The position numbers and the translations under genes are program-made. Below the pieces are notes generated by a model. It searched no databases. It saw only the letters and a program-made list of their open reading frames with translations, and had not been told where the DNA came from. Positions 1-10,790 of a stretch of 64,000 nt of DNA are shown here, piece by piece. Position 1 is the first letter of the stretch, and every line of letters begins with the position of its first letter. This stretch comes from Cacajao melanocephalus (taxonomy: Eukaryota; Chordata; Mammalia; Primates; Pitheciidae). The DNA is taken from contig CAUYLG010065968.1 in NCBI GenBank assembly GCA_963573385.1, positions 1 to 64,000 on the forward strand. Direction: 5' to 3'.

Positions 1-90
1 CTTGTCCCTAGATCTAATGTAATCATAGCACTTTAGCGGGTTAGCTCCACTGATCAATGGAAGAGGGAAAAAAGATCTAGGCAGACCATT

Positions 91-368
91 TTCCTTCCTC
101 CCTCTCTCCCTCCCTTCCTCCTTCCTTCTCTCTCACTCTCCTTCCTTCCATCCTTCTTCCCTCCCTCCCACCCTCCTTTCTTTTTTTCTTTTTCTTTCTT
201 TTTTCTTTCCTTCTTTCTTTCTCTCTTTTCTTCTTTCTTTCCTTTCTTTCTCTCTCTCTTTTTCTTTCTCTCTTTCTCCCTCTCTTTTCTTTCTTTCTTT
301 CTCTCTCCTTCTCTTTCTCTCTCTCTTCCTTCCTTCCTTCCTTCCTTCCTTCCTTCCTTCCTTTTTCT
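91..368. repeat. Long polypyrimidine microsatellite tract, (CTTT)n/(CCTT)n/(CTCTTT)n
   Basis: About 280 bases are almost purely C and T on this strand. They run from mixed CCCT/CTTT motifs into a regular CCTT run near 327-362. The opposite strand is pure purine and gives a spurious Lys/Arg/Glu-rich 82-codon frame (133-381). Such mirror-like homopurine/homopyrimidine tracts are known to be length-variable and able to form triplex DNA. The tract identity is seen directly; structure formation is inference. Confidence 0.97.
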
Positions 369-1737
369 TCAGGGAAATCACTTCTTACAGATCATCTGCA
401 AGTAAATAAACAGGTACATGCATTATCACAAAGATTTAATTTCTTTAATAGCTAAATTCAGAAACTGGAAATCAGAGGAGTTGGTTTTCAGCTCAATTTA
501 ATAGATTTTTATAATAAAATACTGCATATAAAGCACTGAGGATCATTTCTAGTACATCATCATGTTCTATAAATGGCATTTCCTTTCTTTTCCACCCAAT
601 ACTTCTAGAGGGTAGAGTGGTATCTTACTCATCTTCGCTTCTCTAGTGCCTACTATAAATCGTATCTCAAAAGTTGTTGAAGAAATTCTGTTTCTAGAGA
701 GAAGCAGCAAAACAATCTGGCATGTGAACAAGGACAGCTTGGCATTGGTGCGTGTGAAAATGGAGAAAGTTCATAGAAGCGAAGTCTCTGGGAATGGTAC
801 ACGTAAACAACCAGAGAAAATGAAAAGTATCAGGGAGTAGCACAAAGGGTCTGGATATGATGGGCCAACATGACTCTACGCTGAAGTCAAGCAGCTGTAT
901 TATGTGGTTCGTGCCATCACTAAGGAGACCGTGAGAGCTGAGGAGACACTCAGACCTAACCACTGATATAATACCCACAGGGATGGCTTTCCGTATTGAT
1001 ACGGTCATCTTTGAATATAAAGTCCTATTATATGTAGCCATATAGTTTCAACCTTTAGGCTAATATTGCTTAGTTTCAATGATTTTGTTGGATATGCTAG
1101 AATCCTGATAGAAATGTAGAAAAATTTAACGTTTACTTAAACTCAGGATGGCTTTTCTAAAATTATTAAATCCTCAAAGTCAGACAAAGCTAAATGCTAA
1201 ATTTCCACAATGAATGAACATCCCAGTGTAGCTAAAAGAAAACTTGGTTTCAATATTTAATGATGGATTTGTAGTCTGTTAGTAACAAAATGGTCTCCTT
1301 CTCAAAAAACAAAACGAAACAAAACATGTTATGCATTCTACAATTGGAATTCCCCTAGGGAAAAACTGTAGTAGTATATACTTGGAGGCCAATTCTATTA
1401 TTTTATTTTACTTTAGAATTGAAGTACTTTTTTAAGGTCGTAATCATAACTTCCATTCAATTTTGCAAATTAGAACACCACTGAATCTCAGCATGCAATG
1501 GTACAGTATTCAGCTTTTTCTAAAGGCACATGAAAAAGCTACAATTCTGGCCAGGAAAATATTCTATGAGCTTCTAGGCCAGGGTGCAAGAGGAATTCAG
1601 CTAGAAAAAAGAAACCTACCAACAGCCAAGTATCACATCTTAGGAATGTTATTGTTCTCACTTTATAGTAAATCAATACTTCTCAAAACAGATCTGTTTT
1701 AGAACCATTTATGAGAAAAAAAAGGATATGCTAAAGA
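369..1737. other. Unassigned sequence, no recognised repeat or gene
   Basis: I recognise no repeat family here. The part at about 640-1040 is less AT-rich than its surroundings and holds two overlapping open frames on opposite strands (64 and 115 codons). Neither has recognisable domains or splice context. Another 79-codon frame at 1463-1702 is also anonymous. These are most simply chance frames or very old, unrecognisable repeat. Confidence 0.5.
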
Positions 1738-1940
1738 GTGTCCAATAAATATTTGCTGAATAAATACATAAATGAATGGATAAGTAATATAGAGCGCACA
1801 GAGCCTCTGGAGCAAAGAAAGCCGTAAGAAAGCCTTGTACTTTCTCTGCCTTTTTAACACCACCTCCAGCCAGTGCTATTATTTTCCATTTCACTACGTG
1901 AGGACTTTGAGGTTAGTCCAAAGATGAAAAGGTCAGTCCA
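1738..1940 (+). repeat. L2 3'-end-like fragment followed by a MIR-like stretch
   Basis: Bases 1740-1780 resemble the terminal L2 motif, a CAATAAATATTTGNTGAAT core followed by degenerate AAATGAATG units. Bases 1875-1915 (a TTATTTTCCATTT-type run followed by GAGGACTTTGAGGTTAG) resemble the MIR central segment. Both are diverged and short, so the family call is tentative. Confidence 0.45.
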
Positions 1941-2859
1941 GAGTATGCGCTTAAACTCTAATAAACATCAAGATAAAGCTTTTCAAAACGTAAACTTCTT
2001 AGCAAAATAAATAAAAACAGAAAATGAAAATGTAAATTAATAGTAATATCAAATAATTTAATCTTTAATATGGTTTTTATTTTATTTTCTTTTCAGAATG
2101 AGAAGAATAAAAGAAGTAATATTGCCCAGTAGCACATTCCACCATACTGTGTTGGCTTCCATACTTCTGAATTTTAGCAATGCCCTTTAATTAAATCTTT
2201 CTCGTATGTTTTTTAAAAAAGGCAGAAAATTAGGATAAATTTAGCTTCACTACATTACTCAAAGACAGTATGAAATGGTCCATATTAACTCTAAGAAACT
2301 ATTTTAAGTAACATATATGATAGCATATATTTTGCTACCTATTTTTGCTATTTTTCGTATATATATTATTTTCATATATATAAAGCATATGAAAAATCTG
2401 AACAATTTAAAAAACTAAACACAGTAAGAAACAAGTTTACAAAATACTTATATAAGTATATTGTTTAAGAAGAACTAGAGGGTCAATCAACTGGACAAAT
2501 AATAATCAAATTAAAATTAGATGCCAAGATGCATTTTTATTAAAAAATTTGGGGGGTATTAGAGATATTATTTTTTAAAATGAATTGCTAATGGAGAGCT
2601 TTAGAAAGTGTGTGTCAGAAGCATAGAATTCTTCACAATTTTTAAATTGATTCTCATAACAATACTAATAATTATAAAGAATTTAAAACTGTAGTTTAAG
2701 TATATTTATCAGTGCTCTTATAATAAAAAAACCCTTGCAGAAATATGAGTGCACAATAATAGATAAATGATTAGTTCATATCCATTCAATAAAATGCACT
2801 AACTAAAATTATTATAAAGTAGAAGTTTGGGGGTGAGAGGGTTGGGAGGTGGGTTTAAT
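1941..2859. other. AT-rich unassigned sequence
   Basis: Strongly AT-rich with short TATATA runs near 2355-2390. Nothing here is recognised as a gene or repeat family. Confidence 0.5.
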
Positions 2860-2930
2860 GGATAATAAAATCATCTGGGGAAATTTTTCAAAATACACTT
2901 GCCTGCCAGAGTTATTTACCAAGACTATAC
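2860..2930 (+). mobile_element. Possible MER5-type hAT fragment
   Basis: The segment reading ATCATCTGGGGAAATTTTTC and then AAAATACACTTGCCTGCC resembles the MER5 core, in which 'TCACCTGGGG' is followed by a T-rich stretch and 'AAATACAGATTGCCTGGGCC'. Only about 60 bases match and no terminal repeats are seen, so this is a weak call. Confidence 0.35.
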
Positions 2931-3404
2931 TTAGTGTACACTACTTGTGCTCAGAAAATAAACATTACAGGTTATTCTCGTAGATGCTCTTCATTTGTTG
3001 CCCTTAAAGAACCACTGTTCTCAGGTATTGTACTAATGATAGAGAAAAACATGTTTAATATACTGTTAAGATAAAAAAGTGCTTATAAAACTGTTAGCAA
3101 TTATATTTTATTTACAAATATAAAAGTTAAAATATCTTGCTATTTATATTTTTAAAGACATATATATATATTCCAAAATGCTTATTATAGTCATGTGGTT
3201 AATGGAAATTATAGATAATTTCAAATTTTTTTAATTCTGTATTTACCAAATTTTTATAATGAATACATATTATTGTTTAATCCAGGCCTTATTTAAAATT
3301 AACACCCCAACACACATACTTTTTTTCACTTTTTCACTTAATTTTTTTCTCCAAAGAAATTGTCTCTCTTGTCACTATCCCTCATGCTATATATTCCACT
3401 TATC
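2931..3404. other. AT-rich unassigned sequence
   Basis: No gene or repeat family recognised. A short TATATATAT run lies at 3162-3171. Confidence 0.5.
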
Positions 3405-3530
3405 TTTTGTGCTTTACTTTCTGAGCCCCTCAAAGAGAATGTGAGCTCTCTTTGGGCAGAGATGTGCTGTAACCCTAACCAGGCACATAATGTTACACAA
3501 TTAAACATTTTTTAATGCATGAATGTTCTC
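3405..3530 (+). mobile_element. L2 LINE 3'-end fragment
   Basis: The order of motifs follows the L2 3' end: GAATGTGAGCTC, TTTGGGCAGAGATGTGCTGT, AACCAGGCACATAATG, then a degenerate terminal AATG-type run. The copy is heavily diverged and non-coding. It is one of several L2 tails in the first 6 kb. Confidence 0.65.
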
Positions 3531-3844
3531 TGTTTATACACAAAGACCTTCAATTAAATAGTGAACTAAACTTTCACAGTCAAGGTGAATAGTACACATC
3601 GTATGTAGTTGTCATGTTAGTCTTAATGAAACTTAACAATTAGAAACTTTTCATTAAAAAAAAGGCAGATGAACAGACAATATCCATCCATTGTTCTGTC
3701 GTGTCTTCTCAGTTCCAGATCTATTAAGTATATTTTTCTTCCAGTCATTATGACCACAAAGAGCACATTTCTTTTGAATTGGCTAATCATTTATTCAAAT
3801 AATTGTTAAGTAGCTTAATTTATTGACATATTATATCCTGTCAT
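3531..3844. other. Unassigned sequence
   Basis: About 310 bases of AT-rich sequence between two L2 relics, with no recognised feature. It could be diverged L2 body, but I cannot support that. Confidence 0.45.
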
Positions 3845-4035
3845 CATATTTTATTTGAAAGTTCTCTGTGATATTAACCTGGCACTTACCATACTGTAAC
3901 TTTGAAGGTAGGAATTATATCTTCAAATCGTCTATAGAATTTGGCTTTACCTCATCCTTTATGGAGCTTAGAACAATGCCTGGTACATTTAAAAAATGTA
4001 ATTCTGGTTGAATCTTAAATGAATAAATAAGAATT
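3845..4035 (+). mobile_element. L2 LINE 3'-end fragment
   Basis: Contains the L2 3'-end landmarks in order: a GAAGGTAGGAATTATATCTT block (from 'gtagggacttttgtct'), GCTTAGAACAATGCCTGGTA, and a terminal GTTGAATCTTAAATGAATAAATAA. It is diverged but collinear over about 130 bases. Confidence 0.65.
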
Positions 4036-4084
4036 ATTTACACCAATATAAAGAAGCAAATAAATTAAAGTTAGACAGTGTAAA

Positions 4085-4530
4085 ATTTGATTTCAATTCT
4101 CCTCCATTACTTACAGCTGTGTCACCTCTGGCATTACTTAATTTTCCTTTTCCTAAAGTACCTCATTTGTAAAATGGAGTACCTCAGTGCTATAGAATAG
4201 CTGGGCAGAATATGTAACAAATTGTTAGTATATATAAAATGTATAAAAACCATAATATACTGTATATATTATTATACATAAAATACTCTGGTATTTTATA
4301 TATAATATATAAAATATTTTTAAAATACCATATATGATATATAAAATATATACTAACTGTATATTGTATAGTATATTATATATAGCATATAAAATTATAT
4401 AATAGATATTATATATAATAGAATCATATATATTTTATACATATAATACATCACTTGGAACAATGGCTGGCATATAATAAATACCACATACAGGTTAGCT
4501 ATTATGTCATTTATTGTTATGATATCATTA
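4085..4530 (+). mobile_element. MIR SINE split by an AT-rich expansion
   Basis: The left part (about 4085-4214) reads through MIR landmarks: TTACAGCTGTGTCACCTCTGG, then CCTCATTTGTAAAATGGAGT and AGAATATGTAACA. The right part (about 4441-4530) resumes with CACTTGGAACAATGGCTGGC, ATATAATAAATACC and AGGTTAGCTATTAT, which match the 3' third of MIR. The two halves are separated by a TATAAAA-rich tract (4215-4440) that lies where the MIR consensus has an AT-rich stretch. Confidence 0.65.
4215..4440. repeat. AT-rich low-complexity tract (TATATAAAA-type)
   Basis: About 225 bases of A and T, with only scattered C or G, in irregular ATATA, TATAAAA and TATATTATA units. It sits inside a MIR element and probably grew from that element's own AT-rich stretch by slippage. 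The composition is seen directly; the origin is inference. Confidence 0.9.
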
Positions 4531-5039
4531 TGCTGCTTGTATTATCGTTATTGATTTCTTATTATTACATAATCTTGATTTGAATCATGGTTAAAAAATA
4601 AAGAGGGGGCATCTGCCATGGTAGTAATGAAGAGAAGAGGTTGTGCCTTGTCCCTGATCTAACAGAAAGACAGATCCATAATTTGTAACATTGCATGATG
4701 GGGCGTATAATAGTAACATATCATTGCTTCTCATTATCGGTGTCATGAAAAGGGCTTTGGTTGTAGGCTACATGCGGTGGGCACAACCCATTATTCCATT
4801 TGCCAGATACGTTAAATCACATATATAATAGACTAAAATTGGGATGACTTTCAGAAAAATTTCAGGTAGTATCTGTAATGCTAGAATTGAAAAGTTCCAG
4901 GCTCTTTGATTTAATTAATGATTCCCAGAACCTGAAGTTTACATGTGTCTGGGCACATGGAAGTTGAAAATACATGCTCAGAGATTCAGATGTTTTTGAG
5001 GTTGCTTTTGGATTAGCAAAGGATACATCTCAGTGAGAG
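4531..5039. other. Unassigned sequence
   Basis: About 500 bases with no recognised repeat, gene or RNA. Composition is ordinary AT-rich. Confidence 0.5.
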
Positions 5040-5215
5040 TTACTGCCTGTCTAACTTTGTGTAACCCTGATCCTGCTCTGACATGTTTTCATTTCATTTC
5101 TTATTCCAGTTATTTTTGCTGTCTTACTTGCCTTTTATAAATTTACTTCTAAGCAATCTTCCATCCTTAACCCAAATATACGTTCCCAATGAATATTTGT
5201 TGAATGAAAGAATGT
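5040..5215 (+). mobile_element. L2 LINE 3'-end fragment
   Basis: Ends with CCAATGAATATTTGTTGAAT then GAAAGAATG, the classic L2 terminus. The upstream part (CTGACATGTTTTCATTTC, TTTATAAATTTACTT) is compatible with the 'gttttattttcttcatag...' segment of L2. The terminus is clear and the body is weak. Confidence 0.55.
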
Positions 5216-5459
5216 CCCAAAGTGCCACTCAATCTATCTGTATTACTTCACAATTTATCTGAAATGTACTCCCATCATGAAGTGTTCAAAAAAATTGTTC
5301 TTTTCTCCTGCCTGAGCTCTAAAGATAGCTGCTTCTATTCCTTACATGTCATTCCAGTCATTTATTTTCTGAATTATTCTTTCAGACTTAAAGTTGTAAC
5401 CTTAGGCTTACAGCCTAATGAAAGAGAAAGGCATGCAAATCAGTAATTTTAATGTAGTT

Positions 5460-5650
5460 TAGTAAATTCTAGGATAGATATGTCCAAAGTACTGTGCAAA
5501 AGGAGATGACAATGAGAAAGGTAATTTGCTGATATATTTATGAAAGCTCCGTAAAGGACAGACCATGTGAGCTGAACCTTGTTGAATAAGAATAATTTGA
5601 ACAAATGAAAACTGGTGGGAAATTCATTCCATTCAGGGAACCATATCAAA
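5460..5650 (-). mobile_element. L2 LINE fragment, reverse orientation
   Basis: The plus strand shows the reverse complement of the L2 segment upstream of its 3' end: GTGAGCTGAACCTTGTTGAA corresponds to 'gagctgagccttgaagga', and GGGAAATTCATTCCATTCAG to 'gaagggcattccaggcag'. The copy is diverged and non-coding. The 66-codon frame on the minus strand here is incidental. Confidence 0.5.
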
Positions 5651-6353
5651 ATGTCATTAAGGGAAGGCAGCCTGGGGATATCATGAATCTTTTGAATTTT
5701 CTGCTAATTATATAATTTTCTTACATACAAAATGTGGTGACATAGTATTTTTACACCCATCCCCCCTCCTTCACACTCTTACTTCTCTGCCTCTCCTCCT
5801 ATATTTTTCCTTCTATAATTTTATTCTTCCTTTATAACTTTTTAAAATAATTTTGAAACAAGACATTAAGCTGTTTCCTAAACACAACTCTGTTTCTATT
5901 GTGAAATAATAAATTTGGGGATGTTGTTTGTTGTTTGGAATTTAGTAGTATATGCCTCGATCTCTCTTCTGTTCACAACCATACCTCAGATTCTGAAAAG
6001 CAAAATAGAAACCATAACACAATTTTAACTTTACATTATATTGCTAATTTTTCCTCCTCTATTGATTTTGATCCTAACAGGAAGTACTTATACCATCTCT
6101 TTGCTTTTACTTTTCCTGATCAAAGCAGGTATTCAGTGTTGACTGACTGAAGGATTTGCTTTTGTTCTCACTTTGCATCTAGCAAATTAGCAACACTTTT
6201 GTGGTTGGTTGAAATTTATTTTGAAGGGTAAGAGAAGACCTGTAAATTCATACCAATAATGTCAATAAATATTGGGATTAAATTAACCAAAACCCATTAC
6301 AATAACAATTTTAAGAGGTTTTTGATCAACAGCAACAAAAAATTGTTTATCTC
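5651..6353. other. Unassigned sequence
   Basis: A C/T-rich stretch (about 5755-5810) and ordinary AT-rich sequence. No gene or repeat family is recognised, and the 71-codon frame at 5935-6150 has no recognisable domain. Confidence 0.5.
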
Positions 6354-6738
6354 TGTATTAGTTTGTTGGCCGATAGCAAACTGCCACATCCTGGTGATTT
6401 AGACCACAAAAATTAATTTTATTTCAATTCTGGAGGCTAGATGTTTAAGATCAAAATATCCATGTCCATGGGGTTAGTTCTTCCTGACAGCATCTTTCCT
6501 TGGCCTGCAGATGGTCATCTTCTCCTTGTGTCTTAACATTGTCCTTCCTCTGCATGTGGCTGTCCGAACATGCTCTTCTTACAAGAACACCAATCATATG
6601 GGATTAGGTTTCACCCCAGTGACTTCATTTAACTTTACCTCTTTAAAGGCTCTGTCTCCAATGCAGTCACATTCTCAGAAATTGGTGGTTAGAGTTCCAA
6701 CCCATGAATTTTAGGTGGTCACAATTCAGCTCGTAACA
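6354..6738 (-). mobile_element. MLT1 (ERVL-MaLR) solo LTR, reverse orientation
   Basis: The plus strand reads as the reverse complement of an MLT1 LTR over nearly its full length: TGTATTAGTTTGTTGGCC at the left edge, then an ATTTCAATTCTGGAGGCTAG block, CTTGGCCTGCAGATGGTCAT, CTTACAAGAACACCAATCAT, TTTACCTCTTTAAAGGCTCT, and an ATGAATTTTAGGTGGTCACA end that finishes at GTAACA. The outer bases TG...CA are kept. No internal or second LTR is adjacent, so it is a solo LTR. The 5-base flanks are not a convincing duplication. Confidence 0.87.
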
Positions 6739-7277
6739 CTCCTATTCAGAAGGAAGAGAACTCTTGGGCCTGTGTGAGAGCACCTTGGACACAGAATACA
6801 GGTGATTGATCTTTCTGAAAGTTTCTGAAAAAAGGAGCAGTGACTATAGAACTATGTGGGGAAAAGGTCACATGATAGAATGAGACCAACAGAAAAACGT
6901 TACTGGACAGTAAATGACATGGTTGTATGGTAGTTACTTTAGGAGTATTAAAGGAAAAAGTGAAGGCCAGAATGCATGATTTTACTTATTTGGCAGCAAC
7001 ATGATGCTTTTCTCTGTGAAGACTTCAATCTTTTTGCTAGCTACTGCTTTATCTCTTCCTCCCCAATGTAACTTTAATTATATTCTTATTGCTTTCTAAG
7101 TGATTTTTAAAGTAATTTTAATAGGAATTTTATTTCATTTGATGCAACTTGTTTGAATGCTAGTTGTCATCTAGTGATCATTGATTGAGAACTGGAAGAT
7201 GTTGTCTCTGGGGTGATGGTAGGATGAGAGCTAGTCCACTTTTCACTAGGGTCAAAGAGAGATAGAAGACAACAATT
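6739..7277. other. Unassigned sequence
   Basis: About 540 bases between the MLT1 LTR and an Alu monomer, with no recognised feature. Confidence 0.5.
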
Positions 7278-7404
7278 TTGGAGGCATGATGGCTCACACC
7301 TGTAATTCCAGCATTTTGAGAGGCTGAGGCAGGAGAATCAATTGAACCCTGGAGTTTGAGACCAGCCTGGACAACACAGAGAGACCCTGTCTCTATCCAA
7401 AAGA
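7278..7404 (+). mobile_element. Alu left-monomer-like SINE (FLAM or truncated AluJ)
   Basis: Matches the left Alu arm: GGCTCACACCTGTAATTCCA, TGAGAGGCTGAGGCAGGAGA, GAGTTTGAGACCAGCCTGGA, and an end at GACCCTGTCTCTATCC. It then passes straight into an A/G-rich tail with no right arm. The lack of a second arm and the many differences from AluS fit a free left Alu monomer or an AluJ truncated at its 3' side. Confidence 0.8.
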
Positions 7405-7485
7405 GGATGAAGAAAGAAGAAAGAAGAAAAAAGAAAGAAGAAAGAAGGAAGAAAGAGAAGAAGAAAGAAAAAGAAGGAGACAGAG
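7405..7485. repeat. Purine-rich (GAA/GAAA)n tail
   Basis: About 80 bases of almost pure A and G made of AAGAAAGAAG-type units. It directly follows the Alu monomer and was probably seeded by its poly(A) tail. Confidence 0.9.
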
Positions 7486-9091
7486 ATTATAAAAGGTAGA
7501 AACTAAGAATGTGAAGAGAAGTATGTTTACCATCTGAACAAAGAAAGAGTGTTAGAAATTGTGGACAGTTGGTCATTTACTCTCTCTATACCAATTCTGG
7601 GTACCTTGAAAAGGATCAACTGGATTTGGGAAAAGAAATACATTTACAGAGCCTCGATAATATGCATTTTACTCTTTGTGTTGGCTAACCATGCCTTATT
7701 ATTAGCTTATATACTAGCTTAAAATATTCAGTAATGTGGTAATACAGACAGTGGAAGTAATACTTACAAATTTATTAGAAATCAACTTGGGCATGTAGAG
7801 GATTGAAAATTAGAACATAAAATAACTACAAAATATCAATTTTTTATGCATCATTTAGCTTCAGTTTCAGTGTAATAAAGGCTCAAAAAAAATCTATTTT
7901 ATGCTTCATTCTCACTCAGAATATGGAAAGAAAATGTAGGCTTTTTTAAAAAATGAAACTTTATGGATAAGCATCCAGAAATAGAAACTGCTATAACATA
8001 AATAAATATTATTGCAGAGGAAATGAGAAAGACTGGCTTTTTTCAAGCTTTCATTTTTGGTGACCGTGTTGGTTTATCTTAAATTTTCAAAAAGCCCTTA
8101 ATTCAATAAATATAAACTATTTATATGTTCAAATCTCAGAGAAACACAAAGACAAACCAAAGAGTTCAAAATTTAAGGAAAGAAAATATTTGAAAGTTCC
8201 ATGGAAAAATAATGGAGGATAATATAAATTTTACTTTTGAGAAAAGAGAGAGGGTAGTTTTCCCAGAAGCATGACATATACTGTATGCCATAAAGTATGA
8301 CTGGTTCACAGAAACACAAGTTCAAGATAGAAGTCTCAGTAAAGGTAACCAGAGTAGCAAAACCTAAGAGGTGTGATAAATATTTATGTGTGTGTGATGC
8401 TTAGGGGATAGGATTTTAGCTGTACACAGTGAAGAGACAATTCTGGTTTTTACATGAGAACATGGTATGGTATAGTCTCATGGAGTTAACCTGAGAAGAC
8501 TGGAGTGGACAACTGAAGAGTTGTTGCCATTGTACAAGCAGAAGATGATGAGTCATGAGAGAAAACAATCGTGAGAAAAAGGAAGAAGAAATGAATTCAG
8601 GTCACTAGATTCAGATCCATGCAAGATTGTTAGTAATCAGTAGTACCAGAGATTTCTAATGTTAAAATGGGTCAATTCTATAAAAACAAACAAAACACAC
8701 TTAAAAAATCTCTTGCAATTATTTTGAGTGGGCAGTGAGATCTTCCACTTCCATGGAGACTATTGCCTGTACAATTACAATCCTGAAAGAGCAATAGAAT
8801 GGGTCCAGGAGTTCAGCTCGTTGCAACCATATTTTATGGGCTTGTTCTAGGAGCTGGGTAATGGATATGAGAGAGAGATTCTTGTGTATAACAATTTGTA
8901 ATATGGAGGAACTAACCAGTTTACTTTTAGGGCCTTGAGTTTCTATGTTATATTTTTTTAATCTCCTATCTCCAAACATCAGAAAGATATTTGTTAAAAC
9001 AATTTTTTACTTTAATCCACATGCAAAGGCAAGAGAAGTTTGATATATTATACTCAGATGACCTCTGAGGTCCCTCGCAGCTTGCTAATTA
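7486..9091. other. Unassigned AT-rich sequence
   Basis: About 1.6 kb without a recognised repeat, gene or RNA. The 86-codon minus-strand frame at 8719-8979 has no recognisable domain and no coding signature I can support. Confidence 0.5.
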
Positions 9092-9218
9092 TAATACCTA
9101 ATGGATGCGGTGCTTAAAACCTAGACGATGGGTTGATAGGTGTTGCCGACCACCTATGTAACAAACCTGCACATTCTGCACATGTATCCCAAAATTTAAA
9201 GTAAAATTTAAAAAAAAT
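9092..9218 (+). mobile_element. Severely 5'-truncated L1PA-like 3' end
   Basis: Shows only the last ~120 bases of a primate L1 3'UTR: ATACCTAATGGATGC, ACGATGGGTTGATAGGTG, ACCTATGTAACAAACCTGCA, CATTCTGCACATGTATCCC, then an A-rich end. There is no coding part. The 5' truncation is typical of failed reverse transcription. No clear target duplication is visible. Confidence 0.75.
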
Positions 9219-10684
9219 TGCAAAGTCCTCTATTCTGATTCGGCTCTAAGCTATTCCCTGTTACAGGGAAACAATTGATATCTCCTATGGTAATTCACTC
9301 ATTTGGGAAAATTCATTTAAAATCAGAATCAAAATAAGAATATGTATTGCCTTTCTCCACTATCTTACTTTTCTAACCTCTCCTGGGATTTTTTTTTAAA
9401 ACAGTTTTCATGAAACACAGGATATATCTCTCTTCAGTGTAAAGGAACTCTGAAATGGCAAATGTTCCTCAGAAGGCATGGTGGAAAGGCCCTTCACCTT
9501 CTCTGGCTACTCATTTCTCAATTGCATGCATTGCATTTTCCTACATAGTTCTTCATTTTGTAAGTGTGCTTCTTAAAATGAACTCAATCTCTAGGCATTT
9601 CATCCAGGTGAGATAAAATTGGACTGTCATCTCTACTGCAGCTGATGTCGCAGGTGCAGCTTCATTCTTACAACTACTGCAACTCATGGTCTTTGGTAAT
9701 ACAAGTAATGTTTATGATACAGATTCTTCTCTCAAAGATATTTATTGCTTAGGTATAAACATTAAGCTTTTCAATTCACTATTACAGAGTGCTACACTTT
9801 TTGAAAAAATATTAATACATTGAAAATATGAGAGACAATTCCAGAATGTGCTCTAGAACTTTAAAAACAACACAAACTTTACAAACCAATTGCATTTATT
9901 TAAGCCTTCTATTTTTGGAAAACAAAAATCAATAATTCCATGAACACAGCAGAGACTAATTTGTCTAATTCATCAAATTTACTACCTCGAACATACAAAG
10001 GAATCAATAAATGTTTATTAATATTTCTAATTTTAGCAATACAATATCACTTTAGGTTTTGATGTTCAAATAACTAAAGACATGTAACTTGTGGGGAGGC
10101 TTTCCTTCTTTTGTTCCTCCTTACATTGTCTATGTCCCCCTTCCTATGCTTCTTTCTTCCATTTTCCTTCTTTTTTTTTTGGTAAGAGATATGTGTGTGT
10201 ATATACCTATGTATTATTCAGGATTATTTACAATAATATCTCAGAGACATGATTGTTTACAACTATTAGACATTAAACATATTTTTGCTAGCTTCACCTC
10301 TTAGCCTATGAAAGGGCTAAAAAAGCACTAGGCTTTGATTACCAGTGTGTTATATATTTGCTTACTGGTGTTATAAGGTTGTTACCCATGGGTAACTGTG
10401 GTAGGCAAACGGATTTAAGAATGCGTTAAATAATTGTGTTAAAAAAAAAGTCCATATTGCCTCACCTAAAAAATTTTTATTATCTCTTTCCAAGATGCAG
10501 TGCAACACTAGATTATGCTGGGGCTTTGTGAAAACAATTAAAGGCTCATCTAATCAATAACTTTAGATTTAATGCTCATCAGTGCTAAGACCTGTACCAA
10601 CACGGCTGGCTGGGGATATAAAAATGAATAAACAAAATTTTTTTCTTAAAGAGATAAAATGTTACCAAAAAATGCAAGCATGAA
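9219..10684. other. Unassigned sequence
   Basis: About 1.5 kb with no recognised repeat or gene. It has a short poly(T) near 10171 and a 71-codon hydrophobic frame at 10089-10304 that looks like chance. Confidence 0.5.
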
Positions 10685-10790
10685 AATATATATGTGTGTA
10701 TACACACATGCACATACACAAACATTCATATATATGTACGTATACATCTATATGTATACGTACATATACATATATATATATATATATGCA
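10685..10790. repeat. Alternating TA/TG/CA tract with perfect inverted repeats
   Basis: An alternating purine-pyrimidine tract ending in a (TA)n run. It contains an 18-base perfect palindrome at 10692-10709 (ATGTGTGTA mirrored on the opposite strand). It also contains a 17-base perfect inverted repeat with a 4-base spacer, arms 10731-10747 and 10752-10768. Both were checked base by base. Such sequence can adopt Z-form or cruciform structure under supercoiling, which is inference here. Confidence 0.93.

Noticed and set aside
133..381. 82-codon minus-strand frame rich in Lys, Arg and Glu
   Set aside because: It is the direct translation of the homopurine strand of a microsatellite, with no domain or start context.
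694..1041. 115-codon minus-strand frame as a host gene
   Set aside because: No domain, no start or splice evidence; kept only as a low-interest segment.
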